From Leptoclinus maculatus (Eukaryota; Chordata; Actinopteri; Perciformes; Stichaeidae): DNA of 64,000 bases. The notes under the pieces were generated by a model. That model did not search any database, was not told the DNA's origin, and saw only the letters and a program-made list of their open reading frames with translations. The position numbers and the translations under genes were made by a program. This document shows, in pieces, positions 49,561-64,000 of the stretch. The stretch's first letter is position 1, and each line of letters begins with the position of its first letter. Location of the stretch: assembly GCA_032191485.1 (NCBI GenBank), contig JAVDOI010000006.1, positions 6,993,556-7,057,555 of the forward strand. Direction: 5' to 3'.

Positions 49561-52474
49561 GATTTCAAAACCTTTCCTCAAACATTTAGTCTGTAATGTG
49601 ACTGTAGACAAGATTGTATTCATTGTGAGATTACACAGAAATTTGGAAGACGGCTTTGGAGAGAAGAGACAAAAAACATGAATCCCCTTGCGTAGTTTGT
49701 CTGCTTCTCTTCCTCGATCTTTACTCTATTTTTGTTGCGTCCTTCCTACTGTTTTCTATCCGTGGGACAGTACAGAGTCTGTACTTCATCTCCATCCAGT
49801 GCCAGACAATGTCAGTCCTGGGACATTTAGCAAGAAGTAAGCTCTGACACAACAGGATGAAACTTGAATTAAATAACAGATTAACTGGGTAATTGGGTTG
49901 TGTCACAGTTCTGGCAGAAACGAAACTGAAACAAAAGCTCTTTCAGCCTCACTGAAGTCATTGAATGACATCTGAAGGTCCTTTCAAATTAAAAGAAATA
50001 TATCAGCGCCGGCCTAATTTGAATTCAACACCAGATTGCAATAGTCTCTTGTGTACTTATACATTTTTATCACACTTGCCTTTTCTTAAATGTGTCAGAA
50101 TACACGCGCACACACACACACACACACACACATAGATAAAGCTCTGGAGACGACCAGAGGCAAATGAGTGCAGCCAGAAAAAGCAGGCTGCCGCTCAACT
50201 CGGCCAGGCTTGGCAAATGATAAGGTCGACCACGGGGAGATGTCTGCACTCAGGACCTGTCCGTCAAGCACAAGAGCCTGCTTCCCTCCCCTCGTCATAA
50301 GAGAGTGATGGGAGGGATTAGGGGGGGAGGAGTGTGAGAGAGGAAGATGGAGAGGCAGGGAGACAGATATAGAGTGGCTTGGGAATAAGAGGATCGAGGC
50401 AAATTAATAAAGAGAAGGGGAGTGGAGGAGGGTCAGAGAGAAATAAATGGACCAGGACGGAATCCATGAAACCGTAAAAGATTTGTAAAATGAGGAAGTG
50501 AAAAACTGTATGGGCGGGGTGGTGGGTGGTATGTTAGCCAAACTATTCTTACCAACTATCCTGACTGTAGCAGCACGTCAAAATGTTCTCCATTTCATCC
50601 CATCTCAACCACAACTTCATCCTCTGTTCTCATTGTCTTGCTGTTTACTGCCTAAAACCTTCATTAGGTTACAGAGATTAAGTCAATTACCATAAAAATC
50701 TCATGGAAATCAAGTCATGTTGAGACCCGGACGCAACAATAGCGCTTTGTTCAAGGTTCACCAATAGAAGACATTTTTTTGTAAACACAACCCCAATTCA
50801 AAAACATCCTATAGAAGCAGTTTTTAAGGAATATGTCTGTTCGAGGTGACTGGGTGAAGAGTTGGAGACTTCTGTATCCTTTAGTTGAACTTCTACTGTC
50901 TTTCCTGCTGATGAAGAAGGAACTGACTTTCTGCCTATGCTGTATGTTCAACAGAGGATGGAAGCGTCACTGAGTCATTTGTGTCCTCGATAACACATAC
51001 ACAGAGATTAATATGTTCAGACTTGCCCCGACTTTTTTTTTTTTCCCTTTTCTCTCCCACGTAGTGATCAAAGAGGCCCCAGATGTTGCTCTTCACCTAT
51101 CTCCTTTCACCATCTCCTGACATTGTTGTGAAAGTGGCCTGAGTATAGCGTTCACTTAGCTGAGGGCTGCCTCCGGTCCTGTAGCTTTCATTACACACGA
51201 GGAGATGGATTGGAGTTTTATGGGATGCGGAGCGGCCTTGCATCTCTTGCGAGGGTTAATAAGGAAAATTAGCCACACAGCTGAGCCACAGCTTTGGCAA
51301 CGGGCTAATTCGATTTCGTTCCACACATCCCGTGTTTTTCCATCATGTTTGGTCAAAAAGACAGATCCCCCGACACACCAGCCCTGCCTGTGGAAAAGTT
51401 TCACGGTGGAAAATTTGGCAGTGGAAATTCTTTGTTTTTGATCCATCTGCTGCATGCACCACACAAAACAGAGCTATTTTTGGTTTCACAGTGAGCAGCG
51501 GAAGTGCCAGCTCTCACACAGTTCATTAAAGTCCTGATGGAGGATGATTATGAACTGAATCACAGCGAGAGCAATGCTTTTTTCATGCTCGTAGCAAAGT
51601 TGATACCATTTCCTCCATGTCTGCCAATTCACGGAGGTTTCGATCTGCGTTTACCGTTCGTGGTTATCACCTGGAACGTGTGGTAAAAATCTTTGTTCAG
51701 GCTGTGTGAGGGCAGCTTCTCCGCACTGACCTCAGCCAGTGAGCTCAGGGTCTTAATGTTTCAGTGTCATGTGTCCTCTGCTCGGGTCATGCTGAGCTAG
51801 TCCCAGAGGTATGGCCGCTATGTGGGATAAGCATAGTGAAAAGGGCTGTAGAGGAGTGCTTTGTGGACTATATAACTGTCGGCTTGATCAGTGTCATAGA
51901 TGGCGAGAGCGAGATAGGTAGAGACGCGTCGGTTAATCTTCCCAAAGAGCGTTGCTTTGGCTGATTCTTCTGTGATATGAACACATTTAAATGTCTGAAT
52001 ATAACCGGAAATTCAAGCAGTTTACATGACAGTGGCACTATTTATGGTCATAACGTGGGCATGTGAGCTGGCATTGCTGGTTAGCTGCTGTGCTGCCTGG
52101 GAACTTTTCCTCTGTCTCTATGGCGACGTGCAGAGACTTGTCTCTGCTCTCTTTTTATCCCTGTTTATAATGCCAAGTTGCCATAAATACAGGACTTCAG
52201 GGAGCACTTATGGTAATGCACCCATTTTGTGGGGCAACAAAAGCTTTAATTAGGCTGAATGCCAACCATATGGGACAGCAGGTAGGCTCCCCACTCGTGT
52301 GGTCCAAACACACACACACACACACACGCACACACACATACACGGTACAGATTCAGGGAGGGTTAGTAAAAGTACTAAAAAGGGCCAAGAACCTCCTCTT
52401 TATGCTTTTTATGCCAAGGAAAATATTGAAACCTCCCCGGGTGTTGATAGTATATGAAAGGCAAACGACTACCA
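49561..52474. other. Non-coding DNA, no gene recognised
   Basis: It holds CA tracts at 50106-50131 and 52308-52342 and purine-rich sequence around 50310-50450. The part at 51205-51560 is non-repetitive with balanced composition and may be conserved non-coding DNA; this is untested. Confidence 0.4.
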
Positions 52475-52865
52475 TTTAAAGGAATAGTTCTACATTCGGG
52501 GTCAGATGGAGCTACTGTCAGGAGATAAATTAGCTTAGCTTAGCATAAAGTCTGAAGGCAGCGGGAAACGGCTCACCTGGCTCTGTCCGAAGTTTAAAAA
52601 CCTGCCTACCAACACCTCTAAAGCTCACTAATCAACACATCTCGTTTGTTTCATCTGCAATTCATACACAAACAGAAATGTAAAAACAGCAATTTGTGGT
52701 TCCAAAGGAAGAGGTGTAACTATTTCTTGATGAATAACAGTTTATCCATCCGCCCAGTATGTCTGTGCAGCGTCTGTGACATCATGACTCTGGCAAGTCT
52801 CTGTGCCCGTTTGCTGCCAAGAAATAGTCACAGCATGTAACCTCCCGTACAACCACACCTTTTCA
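52475..52865 (+). repeat. Dispersed repeat (family D), near-complete
   Basis: It starts with AAAGGAATAGTTCTACATT and runs through AAATTAGCTTAGCTTAGCAT, CCTGGCTCTGTCCGAAG, CACCTCTAAAGCTCACTAAT and GCAATTTGTGGTT. Inverted arms AACTATTTCTTG and CAAGAAATAGT lie about 100 bp apart. I recognise this order from many percomorph genomes. A second copy lies reversed at 62010-62245. Confidence 0.7.
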
Positions 52866-54182
52866 TTTTATAGAGCAGGCTGTAGCTTAAAATAGAGGAA
52901 ATTGTTAGCAGTCTGACATAATTGATACAGCAAGTCTAGTATTATAAACATGGTTTATGATGTTAATTAACAACTACTTTTGTTAATTGATATGTTTGTT
53001 CACAGCTGGTGAAGAGGTGTTTAACTCAGGGAGCTCAGATGCAAATTGGCTCCTGCTATCATTTCCATCTTTGTGGAGTTTTTTTTATGGTTGCCATAGT
53101 TACATTGCAAGCTGTGGTACAAAAGTACAAAAAAAAAAAGTTCAACCATCATCAGTAGCGAATGGCCCTGCACAGAAACGTCTTTCTGTCTGAAAGTACC
53201 TTAGAGGGGCTGGTAGCTGCTGGACCAGACCCTGACACAAGTATACATCCGTGGTTCTCCAAATCTCCATAACGCACATGCCAGGTGAGAGCATGTGAGA
53301 GGACAGTGGGTGCCACAACTTGGCTAATTCAGCAGACCGGGCTGCAAATCAGTTATAGGAAGAGGAGTAACGGGAATGAAAAATGAGCCGAGTTTATGGG
53401 AAGAAGGAGAGAAAAGTGTGTGGGGAAGTAAATGAAAGCCTTGGAGGGTGGGTCAAGACAAAGGGGCATGGATGATTAGAGAGAGTTAATTAAAAAAGAG
53501 ACGGAGGGTATAGAGTGAAGCTTAGAAAAGGTAAGTAAAGTGAGAGCGGGGAAACGCTGGAGCGAGTGGGAACTATCTGACCAGAGGAAGGAAGAGTAAT
53601 AAGCACAGAGGAACAGTGCGCAGAGGGAGGGAGATGAGGGACTCGTGCAGCTGTAAGTAGAGAGGACGAGGTTAGAGGAAGATGGGAGGAGGAGGGAGGG
53701 GTGGCTCAGTGCGGTGCCAAGCTGTCCCAGGGGTGATGAATGAGGCCATAATGAAGTATCTGTGCTCCTCTGCCTCTGCCTCTGGCTGGAGAATAACCGC
53801 AGCCTTGGCACGGCCGCAAAGACCCGCTCAATCATGCCAAGGAGAAAACACACACACACACACACACACACAGACGTTTGCATGATCCACACACACAACG
53901 GAGTCTGTGACTGTCTGTGAAGCTTCTGCATTGCAAATTACAGACACACACACGCAGGAACTTTTGACAGATGATCTGTCTCTTCCTACCACCCACCGTA
54001 TCCCCATCGCTCTCTCACACACAGACACACACACACAGACACATTAACACATTCCAATACTAACACATTTCAACCTTTGTTCGGTTCCTGTCTCTCCACC
54101 CAGACCAGAGGTGGCAAGAGTGTGGGTTTTGTAAAACAACCTTTTGTTCAGTGTGACAGGCTGGCAATGCACAAGACGCTGT

Positions 54183-54186
<4 letters not shown>
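52866..54186. other. Non-coding DNA, no gene recognised
   Basis: A purine-rich stretch (53390-53700) reads as a long Ser/Pro/Leu-rich minus-strand frame (53476-53931) that I regard as non-coding. A CA tract lies at 53848-53872. Confidence 0.45.
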
Positions 54187-54252
<66 letters not shown>

Positions 54253-54283
54253 CACACCTACACACACACACACACACAGACAG
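54187..54283. repeat. (CA)n microsatellite with CACCTACACA interruption
   Basis: About 31 CA units, two CTA interruptions, then about nine more units. A TG tract in the opposite sense starts 272 bp later. Confidence 0.95.
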
Positions 54284-54552
54284 CGAGTGATGGAAGTCAA
54301 GACAAATGGTAAATTCCTCCTCTGCAGTAAACGAGTTGTGTTGTCCTGCGGTTTCCACCGCTGTCACCAGTACACTGAAACATCAGCCTGCCAGTTAGTC
54401 ACCGGTGCACAAACAGTACCTGATGTAGTGTGCAGAGAAGACAATGGCCGACAGTTAATGTTAATGTGTCCCCCCTCCCCCTTGCATGAAAAATCCAAGT
54501 ACTGGTGACAGTCAAGAGATTAGAGCGTTGAATGTTGAATGTTATATGACCT

Positions 54553-56960
<2,408 letters not shown>

Positions 56961-56963
56961 TCC

Positions 56964-57018
56964 TGTGTGTGTGTGTGTGTGTGTGTGTGTCTGTGTGTGT
57001 GTGTGTATGTGTGTGTAA
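56964..57018. repeat. (TG)n microsatellite
   Basis: TG tract with small interruptions (TCTG and TATG). A long CA tract follows 140 bp later. Confidence 0.95.
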
Positions 57019-57158
57019 CCCCAGTGGAGCGTGTAACATTAATGAGAGGGCCGGAGACGGGCCTTATCACCAGCTTTCCAGTCCTGGCCAGACCTTAATT
57101 AGCTCATAAATGCTTAGTGCAGACCTTGCTGCGGTACTGCAGGCAGGGCCGAGCAAAG

Positions 57159-59884
<2,726 letters not shown>

Positions 59885-60085
59885 ACCTCCTACTGTGGAC
59901 GGGCATGAACTCATACATTTTAAAACGATGACGTAGACACCCACGTTCGCTATAGTCGTGATAGTCGTTTTCAGGCTTGCTAGTATGGACGGAAATCCTT
60001 TTGCAAACGATGCTGAAACGCTCGTGTGGACGGAGATCGTTTTTGTTTCAAAACTTCGGTTTTAAATGAAAATGTATTCGTGTGG
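59885..60085. repeat. Diverged dispersed repeat with recurring TGTGGACGGA motif
   Basis: TGTGGACGGGCATG, TATGGACGGAAATCC, TGTGGACGGAGATCGTTTTT and TGTGGATAC recur within 200 bp, with CpG-rich AAACGATG words between them. I remember similar GTGTGGACGGAGATCGTTTT modules as a fish repeat. Its class is unknown. Confidence 0.5.
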
Positions 60086-60089
60086 ATAC

Positions 60090-61361
60090 TTGCTGCAGAA
60101 ATTAAACTTGGCCAAATTTTGTGTATTTGTGCACATAGGCGGGCGCATTTATGTGTGGCATGTCCACAGTACCCTCCTGACCCCGAAAGATAGGGCTCCC
60201 TCAGAAGCTGGTGTAATTGAAACACTGCAATTTAACATGTGATCTTTTTTGCATAAATATATCAAAAATGTAATGACATCAGATCTAAAATGTTATTCCT
60301 TCATCTAGCGCACAGATTTTAAAAACGGCAGTTAAAATTTCTCAATGACAGACAAGAAAATACTTGCCTACTACAGCGGCAGGCAGTGAAAAAAGTTAAT
60401 TTCAGACCCTGCCTCCGCCTGGTAACACTCCAGTCCGGCAGCCATTATAGGCTAAACTTACGGCCTACATCCAAGTCTCGCATCTGACTTGCGTGACTCA
60501 TTTCAGCACTTTTGATCATCTGTGATTGAAAAGTCTGTGATCATAGTTCAGTAGCCTAATAAAATCCTAAAGCACTGCAGGGCTGCTCTCAGCGAAAACG
60601 TTAGTCAGTTAGGTCATTGTGAGACTCAGTTTGTAAAAGTGAATAGCTTGCCATGCGGTTTGCCTGTGTTCCTCTGTGTACAATTTTATTTGAATGACAA
60701 CAAATCGCATGCTCCTCAATTGATGATTTGAATCATTGATGCTTAAGAGGCAGACCTAGTCATTTTGTTTGGGTTGCCATTGTTTCACTCCGTTACAGTC
60801 ACGTCTCGTGTGAAATAAACACCTTCACAAAAAAGTATTGGTCCGATGGAGACACAAAAACATACTGACGACCCCGGTCTTTGTCACTGCCATGATGTAA
60901 TCTCTTTACCGTAACTATGCTTGTGTCATACAGCACCAGATAAGGTGTGAAACACTTGAACACACCGGCACGACCACACACGCTAATTACCCAGCAGCAA
61001 TGATCGGAGCCTTCGTCTGATTTTAAGATGCCGATGTGATGGGCTTTCTATCATATTTTCAAGCTTGAGTGCGTCATATGAAGCTATTGCTTGCCGGTGT
61101 CTTTCATTACAGCAGACGTATGACACCAGGTGCAGGCGTTTGCATTGTGACAAAGTGGTTGGAGGAGAAAGAGCTCAAGGACCGAACCTGTCATATCTCT
61201 CCGTAATGAGTAAAACAGAGCTGCAGTAATTTAGCTCCGGTTCTACATCAATGTCTGCATGCTCCTTTTTATTCTCCTCCACTCCGACCCAGCCCACATA
61301 AATCCAAATCCTTCAAGTGGCAATCTTTAATCTTGCATTTGAATGAATAGTTTATATTTAT
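60090..61361. other. Non-coding DNA, no gene recognised
   Basis: Short frames only and nothing recognisable. Confidence 0.4.
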
Positions 61362-61730
61362 TTAGGGCAGAGCACAACTGCTTTTAAATTTACATCCTAT
61401 TCCTCTATGATATATGGGCGGGTTAGAGTATACACACACTTGCAGTACACACACCCGTTCCCTGGTTGTGTGTCTGACCTCTGAGGTCTGGCTGAACAGT
61501 AGACCATGGTGGAGCTCTAAGTGGGTGCAGGCAGACCAGATGTGGCTGTCTAACCCCACAGACCTAACAAGTGGCTGCTTGGCCAGTAGCCTCACCGCCG
61601 CTCGGCTGCTTAGCGTGATGCCTAGAAAGCCCGTGGACACGGTAGCGAGCCACCAGTAGAAGGTGCTGACTCTGAACAGAGGCTGACTGAGGTTTAGACG
61701 AGGGCTGGGCGAGCCATCTTTAAGCTTCAT
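61362..61730 (-). CDS. Unrecognised 122-codon open frame, doubtful
   Basis: The minus-strand frame starts at ATG 61728-61730 and reads MKLKDGSPSPRLNLSQPLF, then a hydrophobic stretch FYWWLATVSTGFLGITL that could be a membrane segment, and ends at 61362. The stretch is GC-richer than its neighbours. The + strand is also open over 61414-61659, so lack of stops is weak evidence. An internal GGCGGTGAGG could act as a donor near 61600. I recognise no family. It may be an exon, a pseudogene fragment, or just a local GC-rich patch. Confidence 0.12.
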   Translation of the reverse strand: MKLKDGSPSPRLNLSQPLFRVSTFYWWLATVSTGFLGITLSSRAAVRLLAKQPLVRSVGLDSHIWSACTHLELHHGLLFSQTSEVRHTTRERVCVLQVCVYSNPPIYHRGIGCKFKSSCALP

Positions 61731-62009
61731 GTTAACTATAGGTTTATTAAAGCCATGTCCTTATGTCTTTCTTGGTTTGTGTAAAGCTCATTAGGATTTT
61801 ATGTGGCTTTGGGTCAGTGGTAGACCCTATTAACCATTATTAACAGTATATACTCGGTAATGTTTTGCAAGGAAGGGAACTTTTTTTTAATGTCACTTTT
61901 TTTAATGTAATGTAATGTTTTTAAATGTAAGAAGGGATACAATCTCCAATTTTGAGCAATGCGCTTATTCGTTTTCTTTTTGAGAATTAGCTGAGACTCT
62001 TTCATGTCT
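61731..62009. other. AT-rich non-coding DNA
   Basis: Repeated TTTTTTTAATGT-type words (61880-61930) and no gene. Confidence 0.4.
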
Positions 62010-62245
62010 GTCCGTTAAATATGAAACTAGAGCCAGGAGTTGGTTACTTTAAACTGGGGGGGGGGGGGACAGCAAGCCTGACTCTTTTTTTAAACCTTTG
62101 GACAAAGCAACATCTAGCTTCCTTTCTTCATTTGGACTAAGCTAAGCGTCTCCTAGTGGTACCTTCATATTATTTACCAATACGAACATCATCTAACTCT
62201 AAAGCGAATGAGCATATTTCCCTAAATGTCAGACTATTCCATAAG
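62010..62245 (-). repeat. Dispersed repeat (family D), minus orientation, diverged
   Basis: In reverse complement it reads GAATAGTCTGACATTTAGG, GAAATATGCTCATTCGC, GAGTTAGATGATG, CTTAGCTTAG and TTTGTCCAAAGGTTTAAA, in the same order as the copy at 52475. A G-run (62057-62068) lies inside it. Confidence 0.6.
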
Positions 62246-62619
62246 TAGCCCAAAACTAGTCATTAACCATCTTTCAGCATCCTCCTCCAGTTGAAGGTCA
62301 GTAGGATAACAAGGTAGCCAGGACTCCTCAAGTTGATGATCAGAGTTTGCAGGCTGACACAGGATCTTAAAAGTTTACCCAGCCTGCCGACCATGAGGGT
62401 GACGAATTTCACCCCTCTGCTCTAAAAGAGTAATTTGCAGCTGAGGATTCTGGGAGTGTGAAGAGTCTGGCGGTGGAAGGAGCTGCTTTGGATTGTTGTT
62501 GTTTTTTGCTTCGTAGTTTTGTAGTCTTTCAACTCTTAACATTTTTATCTGATGTTCTCTTCTCCTAAACCTCCATTTTTTTGTTATCCAGCTTATCTGC
62601 CCCCCTCTTCACCCCTCAG

Positions 62620-62760
62620 TCGTTCAGTGTCAGCTACTTTCAGAAAAACTTTGCTTACCATGCTGCGGTCACAACAGACGAAACCATGAACAACGGGAAT
62701 AAACTCCCATCATCAACAGATTACAGACTTCAGCGTGGCTTCTTTTCCAGAAATATGTAA
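62620..62760 (+). other. Possible terminal or untranslated exon behind a strong acceptor
   Basis: A good pyrimidine tract (CTGCCCCCCTCTTCACCCCTCAG, AG at 62618-62619) precedes an open frame. It reads SFSVSYFQKNFAYHAAV, then TTDETMNNGNKLPSS, and stops at TAA 62758-62760. No family is recognised and no donor is obvious. It may be an exon of a transcript starting upstream, for example at 46.6 kb, or a chance acceptor. Confidence 0.12.
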
Positions 62761-64000
62761 TACATTGCACATGGGTACTAAATGTGTCCCAGATGCGAGG
62801 GGTTCATGTGTTGTTAAGGCTGTGCTTTTTGCACCCCGAGATCTGTGCTGTCATCAAAAATGTTGCTCTCATATCCGCTTTCCCAACACGCGAGAGATTT
62901 TTAGGACCTATTGTTTATGTCGACACAACGATCTATTCATTTTCCAGTTAAGATGGGGTGAAAGCTTGTGATTATTTTTGGCTTAAACCTGCTGAGTCAC
63001 CCCGAGCATTGATCAGATATTCTTTGAGAAAATGAAAGTCTGTTCCAAAAGGATCTGTTGAAGTACTCAGTTGATTTGTATGTGTAATCAATAGAGTTCA
63101 CGACGCATGGTAAGATCTGTGGCCTTTGGAGGATCAGATGGACGTGCAGTGTCAGCCACAGCAGTTAAATGCAAAATAGTTCACGATCAATAGATCAGAG
63201 CCAGGTTGTCTCTAGCTCTCTGTGTTAAGGGGGTGTGCTTTGAGGCTAGAAGCCTCTATTGGCCATATATTGACTGAGGGCTCCGGGGGATTAAGGGCTA
63301 CCGACACCAGAGAATGGCAGAGTGAAGTTCTGCAAGACTAGTATGTGAAGTACTGTGGCTGACGAGCTACCCGCTAACATGCTAGCCAGCCAGGAACATG
63401 GCCAGCCTGTGTCCAAAAACCGTCTCTCTATTTACTATATAATGTACTATATTTGGCGCCATTTTATTTGAGTGATCGAATTTTGGGCGTGTAAATGTAT
63501 GACAAAAACAGTTTATTCAAGTGTTGTACCATCATCAACTGTAAATAAATGTCTAATTGTTTCTTTTGTGGAGCAGGTCATACTGTGGCATAGGGTGTTA
63601 AATACAAGGGGATGGCGCAACACAGCTAGTGAGCTATAGTGGCTTATTCTGTTTTGGACTCTCCGGCTTACCTCAAAGATAAGCGCCGCATCTCCACTGA
63701 TTGCAGCAATTCCATTGAAATGACTAGATTTTTCCACCACATTTAGTTTTAATTTCTGGTGTGACTGGGCCTTAACTGATGGCCGCAGGCAACTAATGGG
63801 ACTACTGTCTTGAAATTCTGCCCATTTATTGACTGATGCTATCGCAGCCGCCTTGTGTCAGATTCCCTACTGGTCTGATCCATCATACAATGTAAACGGT
63901 ATTCTCTAAATATGCCACTGGGCGGTTTACATACAATGGGGGGGGGGGTGAACCAGCAATTAGACAAATCCATAGGTCAAATCTAGAGAGTGCATGAATG
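62761..64000. other. Non-coding DNA to the window end
   Basis: The part 63390-63480 (TTTACTATATAATGTACTAT, TTTGGCGCCATTTTATTTGAG) resembles a dispersed fish repeat. A G-run lies at 63939-63948. No gene is supported. Confidence 0.4.

Noticed and set aside
53476..53931. 151-codon minus-strand frame, the longest in the window
   Set aside because: Ser/Leu/Pro-rich translation of purine-rich DNA plus a CA repeat; no domain, no splice context.

Overview
This 64-kb window looks like vertebrate, and specifically teleost fish, nuclear DNA. It has an intron-containing gene with GT-AG splice sites, very long non-coding stretches, dense CA/TG microsatellites, and several dispersed repeat modules that I know from percomorph fish genomes. 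The percomorph placement is inference from remembered repeat sequences, not a search. There is no operon structure, no bacterial gene, no CRISPR array, and no tRNA or rRNA gene that I can support.

Only one protein-coding gene is clear. Positions 931-3431 on the + strand hold the last five coding exons of an ADAMTS9/ADAMTS20-type (GON-1 family) secreted metalloprotease. They encode most of the C-terminal GON domain and end in a TAG stop at 3429-3431. The exons join in frame (95+134+92+105+90 nt = 172 codons including stop). The rest of the gene lies upstream of the window. A 3' UTR probably follows, with candidate poly(A) signals at 3650 and 5637.

From about 5.7 kb to the end there is no coding exon I can name. 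In tetrapods the gene downstream of ADAMTS9 is PRICKLE2, and downstream of ADAMTS20 it is PRICKLE1, both in the same orientation. The window may therefore be the ADAMTS-PRICKLE interval. An exon-like, pyrimidine-rich block ending in a good splice donor at 46955/46956 is a candidate untranslated first exon of such a gene, but no PRICKLE coding sequence was found. A CCAAT plus TATA arrangement at 11.3-11.4 kb and a block of homeodomain-type sites at 15.6-15.7 kb are weaker regulatory candidates.

The most interesting non-genic structure is a nest of repeats at 20.43-21.79 kb. A dispersed repeat appears to be interrupted by a second repeat, which is itself interrupted by a 682-bp AT-rich element. 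That element has terminal inverted repeats (TATGGAAGCCCATTC at both ends) and a GTCTCC target-site duplication. Other repeat families recur at 23.8, 32.4, 37.1, 37.5, 49.1, 52.5, 59.9 and 62.0 kb. Microsatellites are abundant, including a 217-bp GA/TG compound tract at 29.2 kb and several CA/TG pairs in opposite orientation. I found no evidence of a novel multi-gene system; most of the window is ordinary accessory fish DNA.
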